DNA from: Bacillota bacterium
GTDB taxonomy: Bacteria; Bacillota; Dehalobacteriia; UBA4068
DNA: 64,000 nucleotides
Assembly: GCA_024679955.1 (NCBI GenBank)
Contig: JAILCQ010000041.1
Coordinates: forward strand, 1 to 64,000
Reading direction: 5' to 3'
Positions 19,104-28,877 of this stretch are shown piece after piece. Below the pieces are notes generated by a model. That model was not told the origin of the DNA. It saw only the letters and a list, made by a program, of their open reading frames with translations, and did not search any database. The position numbers were made by a program, and so were the translations under genes. Position 1 is the stretch's first letter, and the number at the start of each line of letters is the position of its first letter.

Positions 19104-20522
19104 ATGCCGGATTATGGCGCCGATTTGCCGGTGGTGCCGGCTTATATCACAGTGCATTTGGGCGCGCCAGACGATGCGGAGGCCCAGAATGTACAGGTCA
19201 GCTTTACGGATTATATCAAAAACGTCGCTTCCAATGAAATCTATCCCACCTGGCCGGAAAGCGCCCTGATCGCCAATATTTTGGCCCAGATCTCTTTGGC
19301 GTTGAATCGCGTTTATCTGGAATGGTATCCCAGCCAGGGCTATGATTTCGACATCACCAACACCACCCAGTACGATCAGGTATTTGTCTACGGCAGCAAC
19401 ATTTATGAAAATATCAGCCAAATCGTAGACGAGATATTCGATCAGTATTTGGTAAAAGGCGAAGCCATCGAGCCCTTTTTTGCTCAATTCTGCAATGGTA
19501 CCACCAGCACTTGCGACGGCCTGCAGCAATGGGGCACCGTATCCCTGGCGGAGCAGGGCTATACCCCCATCGAGATTTTGCGCTATTATTACGGGGACGA
19601 CATCCAAATCGTCAACGACGCGCCCATCGACGAAGTGCTGGAATCCTATCCCGGTATTCCTTTGCGTCGTGGCTTCATAGACAACGCCGTAAAGTCTTTG
19701 CAGGTTCGCCTGAACGCCATCCGCAGCAATTATCCGGCTATCCCGGAGATCCCTCAGGTAAACGGCGTTTTCGATGCGGAAACGGAGGAGGCGGTTTTGG
19801 CCTTTCAGAAGGCTTTCGATTTGCCCCAAACCGGCGAAGTGGATAAAAGCACCTGGTATAGGGTCGTTTACGTATACAATGCGGTGCTGCGCTTGGGTGA
19901 ATTGACGTCTTTGGGCATCTTTTATAAAGACGTGGAACGGGTCACCCCCGTCCAATTGATGGAAGGGGATTGGGGCACTCCCGTTACCGTGGTGCAATAC
20001 TATTTGGACGTGTTGGGATATTTCAACCAAAACATCCCATTGATCGATATCGACGGTTATTTCGGCCCGGATACGCTGTCGGCGGTAAAGGCCTTTCAGC
20101 GCAGCTATGACCTGCCCATTGACGGCACCGTCGACAGAATGGATTGGGTGGTCATGTTCACCCTGTATCAGGATTTGATCAACAATCTGCCGCCGGGATA
20201 TAGCGGTAAAAAAGCCGAAGCCTATCCCGGTTATGCCATCACCCTGCGGGCGGAAGGGGAGGCGGTGGATAAGCTGCAAAGCTATCTGCAGTTGATCGCC
20301 GCCTATCGGGAAGATTTGCCGCCGTTCGAAGCCACCGGTGTGTTTGATCAGCAGACTTTGGCTCTGATCAACGCCCTGCGCCGGGAATGGGGCATAGACG
20401 AAGTGGATTATGTGGGACACTTGACTTGGTACCGGATCGGCCAATTGTACGACAGCTACGTGGAAGCGGTGGAAGACTGGGAAGAGATCGAGGATTTGGA
20501 GGATTATCAGCCTTATGAATGA
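19104..20522 (+). CDS. SpoIID-like plus repeated peptidoglycan-binding (PG_binding_1) domain protein, no signal peptide
   Basis: NEIYPTWPESALIANILAQISLALNRVY..., CDGLQQWGTVSLAEQGYTPIEILRYYYG; repeats VNGVFDAETEEAVLAFQKAF, IDGYFGPDTLSAVKAFQRSY, ATGVFDQQTLALINALRREW. Confidence 0.85.
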   Translation: MPDYGADLPVVPAYITVHLGAPDDAEAQNVQVSFTDYIKNVASNEIYPTWPESALIANILAQISLALNRVYLEWYPSQGYDFDITNTTQYDQVFVYGSNIYENISQIVDEIFDQYLVKGEAIEPFFAQFCNGTTSTCDGLQQWGTVSLAEQGYTPIEILRYYYGDDIQIVNDAPIDEVLESYPGIPLRRGFIDNAVKSLQVRLNAIRSNYPAIPEIPQVNGVFDAETEEAVLAFQKAFDLPQTGEVDKSTWYRVVYVYNAVLRLGELTSLGIFYKDVERVTPVQLMEGDWGTPVTVVQYYLDVLGYFNQNIPLIDIDGYFGPDTLSAVKAFQRSYDLPIDGTVDRMDWVVMFTLYQDLINNLPPGYSGKKAEAYPGYAITLRAEGEAVDKLQSYLQLIAAYREDLPPFEATGVFDQQTLALINALRREWGIDEVDYVGHLTWYRIGQLYDSYVEAVEDWEEIEDLEDYQPYE

Positions 20523-20551
20523 GCCTGTATCCAGGCCAGGCTCCAAGGAAA

Positions 20552-20584
20552 GGGCGGCGAACCGAAAGGTTTGCCGCCCTTTAT
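20552..20584 (+). terminator. Terminator after PG-binding gene
   Basis: GGGCGGCGAACC-GAAA-GGTTTGCCGCCC then TTTA. Confidence 0.75.
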
Positions 20585-20639
20585 CGATGGCGAAAAGCTT
20601 GCGTTTGAATGGCTTTGTAGGATACGCATAGGGCAAAAG

Positions 20640-20669
20640 TTGACAATTGACTGAAAAAGAGAATATAAT
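20640..20669 (+). promoter_or_regulatory. Consensus sigma-A-type promoter for metG
   Basis: TTGACA (20640-20645), 18-bp spacer, TATAAT (20664-20669). Confidence 0.8.
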
Positions 20670-20706
20670 AAATTGTTATAGCAAAACAAAGACGGAGGCA
20701 TTGACT

Positions 20707-22656
20707 ATGAGTGATAAAAAAACCTTCTATATCACCACACCGATTTATTATCCCAGCGATAATTTGCATATTGGACATGCGTATACTACGGTAGCTGCCG
20801 ATACCATGGCCAGATATAAAAAGATGCGGGGTTATGAGACCTATTTCCTCACCGGCTCCGACGAACACGGACAAAAAATCCAGAGAAGGGCCCAAGCCGC
20901 CGGCAAAAGCCCCCAGGCATTCGTGGATGAGATCATTTGCAATTTTAAAGAACTGTGGCGGGTCTTACTGATCGAAAACGACGATTTTATCCGCACCACC
21001 GAAGACCGCCATCAAAAAATAGCCCAGGAGCTTTTCCAAAAGATTTACGATCAGGGGGATATTTATAAATCCGAATACGAGGGCTGGTATTGCACCTCCT
21101 GCGAAACGTTTTTTACCGAGATCCAGGTAGGGGAGGAACATGTATGCCCCGACTGCGGCAAACCGGTGGAAAAAATGAAAGAAGAAAGCTATTTCTTCAA
21201 AATGAGCAAATATGCCGGCCGCTGGCTGCAATTCATTGAAGAGAACCCCGGCTTTATCCGTCCGGAAAGCCGCCGGCATGAAATGATCAATTTTGTCAAA
21301 CAGGGATTGGACGATCTATGCGTATCCCGCACCACTTTCGATTGGGGCATCAAAGTGCCTTTTGATGAAAAACATGTGATCTACGTCTGGTTCGACGCTT
21401 TGATCAACTATATTTCCGCCCTGAAGGGCACCGGCGACGGCAGCTTGTACGATAAGTTCTGGCCGGCGGACGTGCATCTGGTGGGCAAGGACATCATTCG
21501 TTTCCATACCATCATCTGGCCGATCATGCTGATGGCCGCCGGTATCCCTATCCCCAAAACGGTTTTGGGCCATGGCTGGGTATTGATGGGCGACAGCAAA
21601 ATGAGCAAATCCGTGGGCAATGTCATCGACCCCTTGATCTTATGCGACAAATACGGGCCGGACGCCATCCGCTACTTCCTGATGCGGGAAATGGGCTACG
21701 GTTTGGACTGCAACTATTCGGAAGACGCTTTGGTTTTGCGGATCAATACGGATTTGGCCAACGATTACGGCAATCTGTTGTCCCGGACCACCGGCATGAT
21801 CAATAAATTCCAGGAGGGTGTGCTGCTGCCCCCCGGCGAAGCCACGGAATTTGACGCGGAATTGATCGCTCTGGCCCAGGAAACGCCAGGCCGTTTCGCC
21901 CAACTGATGGACAATATGGAATGGGCCAATGCTTTGGCGGAATTGTGGAAGCTGGTCAACAAAGCCAACAAATATATTGACGACGCCGCGCCCTGGGCTT
22001 TGAACAAAGCCGGTGAAAAGAGCAAATTGGCCACGGTTTTGTATAATATGTGCGAAGTGGTGCGCATGGTCACCGTGATGGTCTCTCCGGTCATGCCGGG
22101 CTTGCCCCAGCGGGTATGGCAACAATTGGGCATAGAAGACCAGCCGCAGCTGTATACCTGGGAAAGCCTGACCTGGGGACAACTGCCCAGCGGCGGCAAG
22201 ATACACCGGGGTGATCCTTTGTTCCCCAGGATCGATATGGCGGCAGCAGCCGAAGCAGCTCCCGCGGCCGAAAAAGAGGAAGCACCGAAACCGGCGGAAA
22301 CGGAAGAACCGATAGAACCGATAGAACCGGTGGGCCCGGTATGCACCATGGATGATTTCCAGCGCCTGGATTTACGGGTGGTAAAAGTTTTGGCCTGCGA
22401 AAAGGTGCCCAAGACGGACAAGCTCTTGAAGTTCACCCTGCAATTGGGCGAGGAAGAACGCACCGTTCTGTCCGGCATCGCCCAATATTACCGGCCGGAA
22501 GAGCTGGTGGGCAAAAACCTGGTTTTGATTGCCAATCTGCAGCCGGTAGTCATCCGCGGCATCGAATCCAAAGGCATGCTGCTTTCCGCTTGCGGCAAAA
22601 AATCCCTGCAATTGGTAGAAGTGGCCGATATGCCCAGCGGCGTAAAGGTGATGTAA
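20707..22656 (+). CDS. metG: Methionyl-tRNA synthetase with C-terminal tRNA-binding domain
   Basis: TTPIYYPSDNLHIGHAYTTVAAD, CPDCGKPVE zinc knuckle, MSKSVGNVID (KMSKS), C-terminal EMAP-like FQRLDLRVVKVLACEKVPKTDKLLK. Confidence 0.98.
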   Translation: MSDKKTFYITTPIYYPSDNLHIGHAYTTVAADTMARYKKMRGYETYFLTGSDEHGQKIQRRAQAAGKSPQAFVDEIICNFKELWRVLLIENDDFIRTTEDRHQKIAQELFQKIYDQGDIYKSEYEGWYCTSCETFFTEIQVGEEHVCPDCGKPVEKMKEESYFFKMSKYAGRWLQFIEENPGFIRPESRRHEMINFVKQGLDDLCVSRTTFDWGIKVPFDEKHVIYVWFDALINYISALKGTGDGSLYDKFWPADVHLVGKDIIRFHTIIWPIMLMAAGIPIPKTVLGHGWVLMGDSKMSKSVGNVIDPLILCDKYGPDAIRYFLMREMGYGLDCNYSEDALVLRINTDLANDYGNLLSRTTGMINKFQEGVLLPPGEATEFDAELIALAQETPGRFAQLMDNMEWANALAELWKLVNKANKYIDDAAPWALNKAGEKSKLATVLYNMCEVVRMVTVMVSPVMPGLPQRVWQQLGIEDQPQLYTWESLTWGQLPSGGKIHRGDPLFPRIDMAAAAEAAPAAEKEEAPKPAETEEPIEPIEPVGPVCTMDDFQRLDLRVVKVLACEKVPKTDKLLKFTLQLGEEERTVLSGIAQYYRPEELVGKNLVLIANLQPVVIRGIESKGMLLSACGKKSLQLVEVADMPSGVKVM

Positions 22657-22658
22657 CC

Positions 22659-23435
22659 ATGCTATTCGACAGCCATGCCCATTTGGACGACAAAAAAATA
22701 TATGCGGATCTGGAAGGGGTTTTGCAGCGGGCGGAAGAAGCCGGCGTAACCCGGATCGCCACCATCGGCTGCGATTGGCCAAGCTCTCTCATGAGCGTGC
22801 GCCTGGCGGAAAAATATCCGGGCCGGGTTTTCGCCACCGTCGGCATCCATCCCCAGGACGCGGAAACTTTAAACGAGCCCATACTGGAAAAGCTGTATCG
22901 ATTGGCCCAGGCCGAAGCGGCCTCCGCCGTGGGGGAGATCGGCCTGGATTACCATTATGACGGCCCGTCCCGGGAAATACAGCAAAAGGCGTTTCGCCGG
23001 CAAATCGATTTGGCCAAGCAATTGTCCCTGCCCATCGCCATTCACAACCGGGAATCCCACGAGGACATGATGCGCATCATCAAACAGGAAAAGGCAGGGG
23101 TGAACGGCGGGGTGCTGCACTGCTTTTCCGGCAGTTGGGAAATGGCCAAGTTTTGTCTGAATCAAGGCTTCATGATCTCTTTTGCCGGGCCGGTCACTTT
23201 TCACAATGCCAGGTCCGCGGTGGAGGTGGCGCAAAAGGCGCCTGCGGATATGATCCTGGTGGAGACGGACAGCCCCTATTTATCCCCCGAGCCCTTTCGC
23301 GGCAAAACCAATGAACCGGCCCGGGTAAAATATGTGGCGGAAAAGCTGGCGGAGCTGCGGGGCGTAGATTTTGAAACTTTGGCCTGGCAAACCACGGAGA
23401 ACGCTTTGCGGCTTTATCATATAGACGGAAAATGA
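22659..23435 (+). CDS. TatD family DNase (YabD-like)
   Basis: MLFDSHAHLDDKKI, VGEIGLDYHYDGPSREIQQKAFRRQI, VETDSPYLSPEPFRGKTNEP. Confidence 0.95.
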   Translation: MLFDSHAHLDDKKIYADLEGVLQRAEEAGVTRIATIGCDWPSSLMSVRLAEKYPGRVFATVGIHPQDAETLNEPILEKLYRLAQAEAASAVGEIGLDYHYDGPSREIQQKAFRRQIDLAKQLSLPIAIHNRESHEDMMRIIKQEKAGVNGGVLHCFSGSWEMAKFCLNQGFMISFAGPVTFHNARSAVEVAQKAPADMILVETDSPYLSPEPFRGKTNEPARVKYVAEKLAELRGVDFETLAWQTTENALRLYHIDGK

Positions 23436-23749
23436 CGCGGCGGAGCGTCCGGGCTATGCAATTTCTGCGGGAATGGTGAATCCGCTGTTGCCGGAAAGAT
23501 GTTATGCTGTTCGTTAGGTCGATGCGCCGGCAAAAACGGTTTTTCCCGCCATGAGAATCGCCTTTTATTCCGTTATACCGGTAATAGTACCCCAATCAGA
23601 CGTTTTTGCGGGAGGATCGCCGCAAAGATCGCCAAATCCTTTCGATCCTTGCCGGAGACGGGATTTGACAAAGAGGAATATTTATTATAAAATGATTATA
23701 TATCTTTTCTATAGCAAGTATATATATCGACCCGCATATTGGAGGACAG

Positions 23750-24919
23750 ATGGTTAGATCCAATCGTTTTATCAAAGAACAACTGGGCGAAGTCGGCGAA
23801 GCCACCATCATGGCTGCCGCGCAGCCGGACAGATTGCAATCGGATATCAAAACCGTGGACTTGACGAAGGAAAAAGAGCGGCGTAAGCCCTTTTCCGCCC
23901 CGATGATCGCCTGCGCCGGCGTATTGTTGTGCTGCGGCGTGGTTTTTTGCACCTGTTTTGGCTTGTGGGAAAACGGTGATTTCGATTTCGGCTCTTTGAC
24001 CACAAAAAATGTGACCCTGATCGTCAACGACGAATCCGTTGAACTGGCCACCAACGCCGTCTATATCGACGAATTGCTGGCGGATCAGGACATTCAGCTG
24101 CGGGAAGGCGATACCATCAATTTGGCCGCCAATAAACGGGTGGAAAACGGCGCCACCATACGCATCGTCAAACTGTTCGATATCTCCATCGCTGCCGACG
24201 GCAAAGCGTATACCTTGAAAAGCGCCCCGGTGACCGTAGCCGAAGCTTTGCAGGAAGCCGGCGTTTTCTTGGGCGTAAACGATGAGATCTCCGTGCCTAC
24301 GGATCAGTATTTGCGTGAGGACACACAGATCCAGATCGCCCGTATCACCAAGGAAGAAGTCGTCGAAGAAGAGGAGATCGAACCCACGGTGGTGCGTCAG
24401 GAAGACGCCAATATGGCCTCCGGCCGCACGGAAACCATACAGGTGGGAGAAAGCGGTATACGGCAAAACATCTATTCGGTCACCTATCGGGACGGCCAGG
24501 AATGCCAGCGGGAATTGATTGAAAGCAAGGTCACCCAGGAGCCGGGCACCACCATCGTGGCATACGGCACCAAGGTTTTGGCCAGCCGCAGCGAATCCCG
24601 GGGCGGCGGCGTCCAATGGTCGGAATCTGCCGGTGAGAAAAACTTCAGCTACAGCAAAAAGCTTACGGTGGAGGCCACCGCCTATACGGCTACCGGCAAC
24701 CGTACCGCTACCGGCACTTGGCCGAAAGTGGGCACCATCGCCGTGGATCCCAGATATATTCCTTTGGGCACCCGGGTGTATATCGACGGTTACGGCTACG
24801 CCACAGCGGAAGATACCGGCGGCGCCATCAAAGGGAATATTATCGATTTGTATATGAACTCTTATGACGAATGCATCCGCTGGGGCAGAAGAAGCACGAC
24901 CCTATACATTTTGGAATAA
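23750..24919 (+). CDS. YabE-like protein with DUF348/ubiquitin-like, G5 and 3D domains
   Basis: KNVTLIVNDESVELATNAVYIDELLADQ..., GQECQRELIESKVTQEPGTTIVAYGTK (G5), VEATAYTATGNRTATGTWPKVGTIAVDPRYIPLGTRVYI...AEDTGGAIKGNIIDLYM (3D). Confidence 0.92.
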   Translation: MVRSNRFIKEQLGEVGEATIMAAAQPDRLQSDIKTVDLTKEKERRKPFSAPMIACAGVLLCCGVVFCTCFGLWENGDFDFGSLTTKNVTLIVNDESVELATNAVYIDELLADQDIQLREGDTINLAANKRVENGATIRIVKLFDISIAADGKAYTLKSAPVTVAEALQEAGVFLGVNDEISVPTDQYLREDTQIQIARITKEEVVEEEEIEPTVVRQEDANMASGRTETIQVGESGIRQNIYSVTYRDGQECQRELIESKVTQEPGTTIVAYGTKVLASRSESRGGGVQWSESAGEKNFSYSKKLTVEATAYTATGNRTATGTWPKVGTIAVDPRYIPLGTRVYIDGYGYATAEDTGGAIKGNIIDLYMNSYDECIRWGRRSTTLYILE

Positions 24920-24951
24920 AAGACTTTTGATTTTGTAAAGGAAACCAAACC

Positions 24952-25824
24952 ATGAAAAAAGAAATCGCAACGCCCGGTTCTACCGGGCGTTTGTTAAAAC
25001 GACTGCAGAAAAAACCTGAAAAACGTTTGGGGCAGAATTTTTTGGTCGACCGTAAAACCGCACTGGATATCGCCGCCAGCCTGCCGGAAGACCGGGAGGA
25101 CGCCGCTCCGGTGATCATCGAGATCGGCGCCGGTTTGGGGGCTTTGAGCCAGTTGTTGGCAGCCCGGGCCGGCCGCCTGATCCTGCTGGAGATCGACCCG
25201 GCCCTGGCCTCCCATTTGCGGCAGATGTTTGCCGCCTGTCCCCAGGTGAGCGTGGTGCAGCAGGACGCCTTGCAGGCGGATTTCGACGCGCTGGCGGAGG
25301 GCGCGGCCTATCACGTTTTCGGCAACCTGCCTTATCATATCACCAGCGAATTGGCGGAACGCATGGCCGGCTTTCAGGGCTGGCAAAGCGTCACCTTTTT
25401 GCTGCAAAAGGAGGCCGCCGAAAGATTGCTGTCCGGGCCGGGGCGGCAAAACTGCCCTTTGGCTTTGCATTTGGCCTACTGCAGCCAGGGGCGCTGTTTG
25501 TTTGACGTGCCGCCGGCTGCTTTTCATCCCATGCCCCAGGTGGATTCGGCGGTGATACAATTGCGCCGCCGTCCGTCTCCGCCTACGGATTTGCCCTGGG
25601 AGAAAATAGAACCGCTGATCCGGGCCGCTTTCACCTTGCGCCGCAAATCTCTGCTGAACGCCTTGACTGCCTCTCCGATCGCCGGCGATAAACCCTATTG
25701 GCAGCAAATGCTGAACAATTGCGGTATCGATCCGCAGACCCGGGGAGAAGCCTTGTCCCTGGAGGACTTCAACCGTTTGGCTCTGGCCGTATACGCGTCG
25801 GAATTGGCGTCGGAATTGTCCTAG
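24952..25824 (+). CDS. rsmA: 16S rRNA dimethyladenosine transferase RsmA/KsgA
   Basis: KRLGQNFLVDRKTALDIAAS, VIIEIGAGLGALSQLL, VFGNLPYHITSEL. Confidence 0.96.
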   Translation: MKKEIATPGSTGRLLKRLQKKPEKRLGQNFLVDRKTALDIAASLPEDREDAAPVIIEIGAGLGALSQLLAARAGRLILLEIDPALASHLRQMFAACPQVSVVQQDALQADFDALAEGAAYHVFGNLPYHITSELAERMAGFQGWQSVTFLLQKEAAERLLSGPGRQNCPLALHLAYCSQGRCLFDVPPAAFHPMPQVDSAVIQLRRRPSPPTDLPWEKIEPLIRAAFTLRRKSLLNALTASPIAGDKPYWQQMLNNCGIDPQTRGEALSLEDFNRLALAVYASELASELS

Positions 25825-25838
25825 GAAGGAGAAAGGGC

Positions 25839-27032
25839 ATGGAGCATATCTATCCGCTGACGATCATCCTGCTGCTGGCCGTCATCCTGGTGCTTTTGCT
25901 CGCCAGGCGGGACGGAGAAAAGAGCGCCAAGCGCATGGAGGCGCTTTTGAAAGAGGAGATCGACGGCCTGCAGCAGCAGAATTATCAATTGCAGGCCGAT
26001 CATGCCGACCGGATATTGCGGCAGATGCTGATGCTGAATGAGGCCGGCAGCCAGCGCATGGAGATTTTGCGCCAAAATGTGGACGATCATTTGCAAACCA
26101 TGCGGCAAAGCAATGACAAAGCCCTGGCCGATATGCGCTTCATCGTGGATGAAAAGCTGCATACGGATTTGGAAAGACGCCTGGGACAGTCCTTTTCCTT
26201 GATCAACGAACGGTTGGAGCAGGTGTATAAAGGCTTAGGCGAAATGCAGAACCTGGCCGCCGGCGTCGGCGATCTGAAGAAGGTTTTGAGCAATGTCAAA
26301 ACCAGGGGCATTTGGGGAGAAGTCTCCTTGGGCAATTTGCTGGCGCAAATGCTCTCCCCCGGTCAATACGCGGTTAATGCCGCCGTAAATCCGGAACATG
26401 GGGAATTGCGGGTGGAATATGCGGTGATCCTGCCCGGCCGGGGAGAAACCCCCGTTTATTTACCGATAGACGCCAAATTTCCTTTGGCCGGTTATCAGGC
26501 TTTGCTCCAGGCGGAGGAAGCAGGGGATACCTCGTCTATCGCCGCTTGCCGCAAGGCCTTGTGCGTCCGGATCAAGGAATGCGCCAAAGACGTCAATCAA
26601 AAATATATCGCCCCGCCTTATACCACGGATTTCGCTTTGATCTATTTGCCGGTGGAAGGCCTGTATTCGGAACTGATCCGCCAGGCGGATCTGGTGGAAG
26701 CGCTGCAAAGGGAATACCGGGTCATGTTGGCCGGGCCCACCACCGTTTCCGCTTTGCTGAACAGCTTGCAGCTGGGCTTTCGCTCGATCGCGGTGGAACA
26801 GAGAGCGGAGGAGATCTGGCTTTTGTTGAACGAAGTCAAGCATGGTTTTGCCGATTTCGGTATCATTCTGGAAAAAATTCAGCGAAAACTGCAGGAAGCG
26901 GCCAACGGCGTGGATACTGCCGCCGCCAAAACCAGAGGTATTGAACGGCGTTTGAATAAAGTGAGCCAATTGTCCGCCCATGCCGGGGCTTTGGCGGATG
27001 AAAACGGCAATGACAATGAGGTGCGACAATAA
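25839..27032 (+). CDS. rmuC: DNA recombination protein RmuC
   Basis: N-terminal TM, coiled coil, GVGDLKKVLSNVKTRGIWGEVSLGNLLAQML, DAKFPLAGYQALL, LPVEGLYSELIRQADLVEALQREYRVMLAGPTTVSALLNSLQLGF. Confidence 0.94.
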   Translation: MEHIYPLTIILLLAVILVLLLARRDGEKSAKRMEALLKEEIDGLQQQNYQLQADHADRILRQMLMLNEAGSQRMEILRQNVDDHLQTMRQSNDKALADMRFIVDEKLHTDLERRLGQSFSLINERLEQVYKGLGEMQNLAAGVGDLKKVLSNVKTRGIWGEVSLGNLLAQMLSPGQYAVNAAVNPEHGELRVEYAVILPGRGETPVYLPIDAKFPLAGYQALLQAEEAGDTSSIAACRKALCVRIKECAKDVNQKYIAPPYTTDFALIYLPVEGLYSELIRQADLVEALQREYRVMLAGPTTVSALLNSLQLGFRSIAVEQRAEEIWLLLNEVKHGFADFGIILEKIQRKLQEAANGVDTAAAKTRGIERRLNKVSQLSAHAGALADENGNDNEVRQ

Positions 27033-27033
27033 C

Positions 27034-27801
27034 ATGAGTAGAATCAAATTGCTTTCCTGGAATGTAAACGGCGTACGGGCTGCCGTTAAAAAAGGCGCTT
27101 TGGCTTCTTTGCAGGAAATCGACGCGGATATCGTATCGATTCAGGAAATCAAAGCCAAGCCGGAACAGGTGCCCCAAGAGTTGATGGAATGGCCGGGTTA
27201 TCAACCGTATATTTTTTCCGCCCAGCGGCCCGGATACAGCGGGGTGGCCGTGTTCAGCCGCCTGCAGCCGCAGCGGGTGCAATACGGCTTCGGCGTGGAA
27301 AGATTCGACGCCGAGGGGCGGCTGATCCTTATGGATTTCCCCCAATTTCGTTTGTTCAGCTGCTATTTTCCCAATGGGGGCAATGGGCCGGAACGCTTGC
27401 AATATAAAATGGACTTTTATGAAGAGACCCTGGCCTTTGCCGCCCGCTCGGACAAGCCTTTGGTGGTGTGCGGCGACGTCAATACCGCCCACCAGGAGAT
27501 CGATTTGGCCCGCCCCAAGGAAAACAGCAAAAATACCGGCTTTTTGCCGGAAGAGCGGGATTGGATCGACCGTTTTCTGGCGGCCGGCTTTATAGACAGT
27601 TTCCGTATGTTCCACGAAGGGGAGACCGGCCAATACAGTTGGTGGGATATGAAAACCAGGGCCCGGGAGCGGAACGCCGGTTGGCGTATCGATTATTTTT
27701 TCGTAGCCGAAAGCCTGCGTCCCTATGTGAAAGACGCCTATATCCTGCCGCAGGTGCTGGGTTCGGATCATTGTCCGGTCATGCTGGAGCTGGAATTTTG
27801 A
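27034..27801 (+). CDS. xth: Exodeoxyribonuclease III
   Basis: MSRIKLLSWNVNGVRAAVKKG, SIQEIKAKPEQV, VVCGDVNTAHQEIDLARPKEN, RIDYFFVAESL, GSDHCPVMLEL. Confidence 0.96.
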   Translation: MSRIKLLSWNVNGVRAAVKKGALASLQEIDADIVSIQEIKAKPEQVPQELMEWPGYQPYIFSAQRPGYSGVAVFSRLQPQRVQYGFGVERFDAEGRLILMDFPQFRLFSCYFPNGGNGPERLQYKMDFYEETLAFAARSDKPLVVCGDVNTAHQEIDLARPKENSKNTGFLPEERDWIDRFLAAGFIDSFRMFHEGETGQYSWWDMKTRARERNAGWRIDYFFVAESLRPYVKDAYILPQVLGSDHCPVMLELEF

Positions 27802-27833
27802 ACCGGCGCTTCGGCGGCCGGATCTTTACCCAT

Positions 27834-27875
27834 AAAAAAAAGCTTTAACCGATTTCTGGCTGGTTAAAGCTTTTT
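27834..27875. terminator. Bidirectional terminator between xth and the metallophosphoesterase
   Basis: AAAAAAAGCTTTAACC...GGTTAAAGCTTTTT. Confidence 0.85.
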
Positions 27876-27921
27876 GCCTATATATTTGCCGGATCGCCTT
27901 TGCGCTGCCGCTTGCGGGCTG

Positions 27922-28743
27922 TTATTGCGTATTGCCGCCGCCGGACAGGGTGACGACGACGATTTCCGGCAGGTTGAAAATACGCCAGGGGAAGACGCTG
28001 TTGCCCAGGCCGCGGCTGACGATCAAAACCGTATCGCCGACGCGGTAGCATCCTCCGTCATATTGGGGAAAAAAGCCTTGACCGGGAGCGATCAGGCCGC
28101 CTACAAAAGGCAAACGGATCTGACCGCCGTGGGCATGGCCGGATAATACCAGATCCGCGCCGGCATAGCTGTCTATCCTTTCCGGGCGATGGGCCAAAAG
28201 CACGTTGCATAGATCGTTCTTTCGCAGTCTGGCGATGGCGTCTTGCGCCGCTTCAGCGTGAAAAGCCTGGTCGGGCACGCCCAGCAAATAAAATCTGCTT
28301 TCTCCTTTGCTGATTTCTGCGCCGCTGTTGAACAGGACGCGGACGCCAGATTCTTCCAGACTGCGGGCAAAATCCGCATAGTCCTTCCCGGTATTCGCCT
28401 CGTGGTTGCCAGGGGCGTAATATACGCCGGCGATTTGTGTGCAGGCCGCCGCAAAATCCAAGGCCACCTGGGGATCGCCATGCCGGCAATCCAACAAATC
28501 GCCGCCCAGCAAAATCAAATCCGGCTCCAGGGCTTTCAGCTTATCCAGCAGCCGGCCGTCAAAATCATCGCTGTGCAAATCGGACACAAATGCGATGGCA
28601 AAGCCGTCCAGGTCTTGGCCCAGCAGGGGATGGGAATAGGTATATTCGCTGACGGAGATGGTGCGGTTTTGCCAATGGAGGAATACCGCCGTCAGCATCA
28701 CGCACAGCAGGCATAGGAAGATCGGTATTTTTTTTGCTTTCAT
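27922..28743 (-). CDS. Metallophosphoesterase (YkuE/YaeI-like)
   Basis: N-terminal TM, AFVSDLHSDDFDGRLLDKL, LLGGDLLDCRHGD, YAPGNHEANTGKDY, LVLSGHAHGGQIRLP. Confidence 0.92.
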   Translation of the reverse strand: MKAKKIPIFLCLLCVMLTAVFLHWQNRTISVSEYTYSHPLLGQDLDGFAIAFVSDLHSDDFDGRLLDKLKALEPDLILLGGDLLDCRHGDPQVALDFAAACTQIAGVYYAPGNHEANTGKDYADFARSLEESGVRVLFNSGAEISKGESRFYLLGVPDQAFHAEAAQDAIARLRKNDLCNVLLAHRPERIDSYAGADLVLSGHAHGGQIRLPFVGGLIAPGQGFFPQYDGGCYRVGDTVLIVSRGLGNSVFPWRIFNLPEIVVVTLSGGGNTQ

Positions 28744-28877
28744 TTTTATAAAGGGGCGATTTTCGCAAGGCGTCGCGGAAAGTCGCTGAACAATGGATCA
28801 GAGAGACAAAAACAATTTTACCATAGCTGGACAATGCTTGCAAGCCGTCCGGACCTATGGATGTATTCGAGGCTATC

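Noticed and set aside
18891-20636. 581-aa minus-strand ORF
   Set aside because: Entirely antisense to the SpoIID-like/PG-binding gene and its partner; long shadow frame from codon composition.
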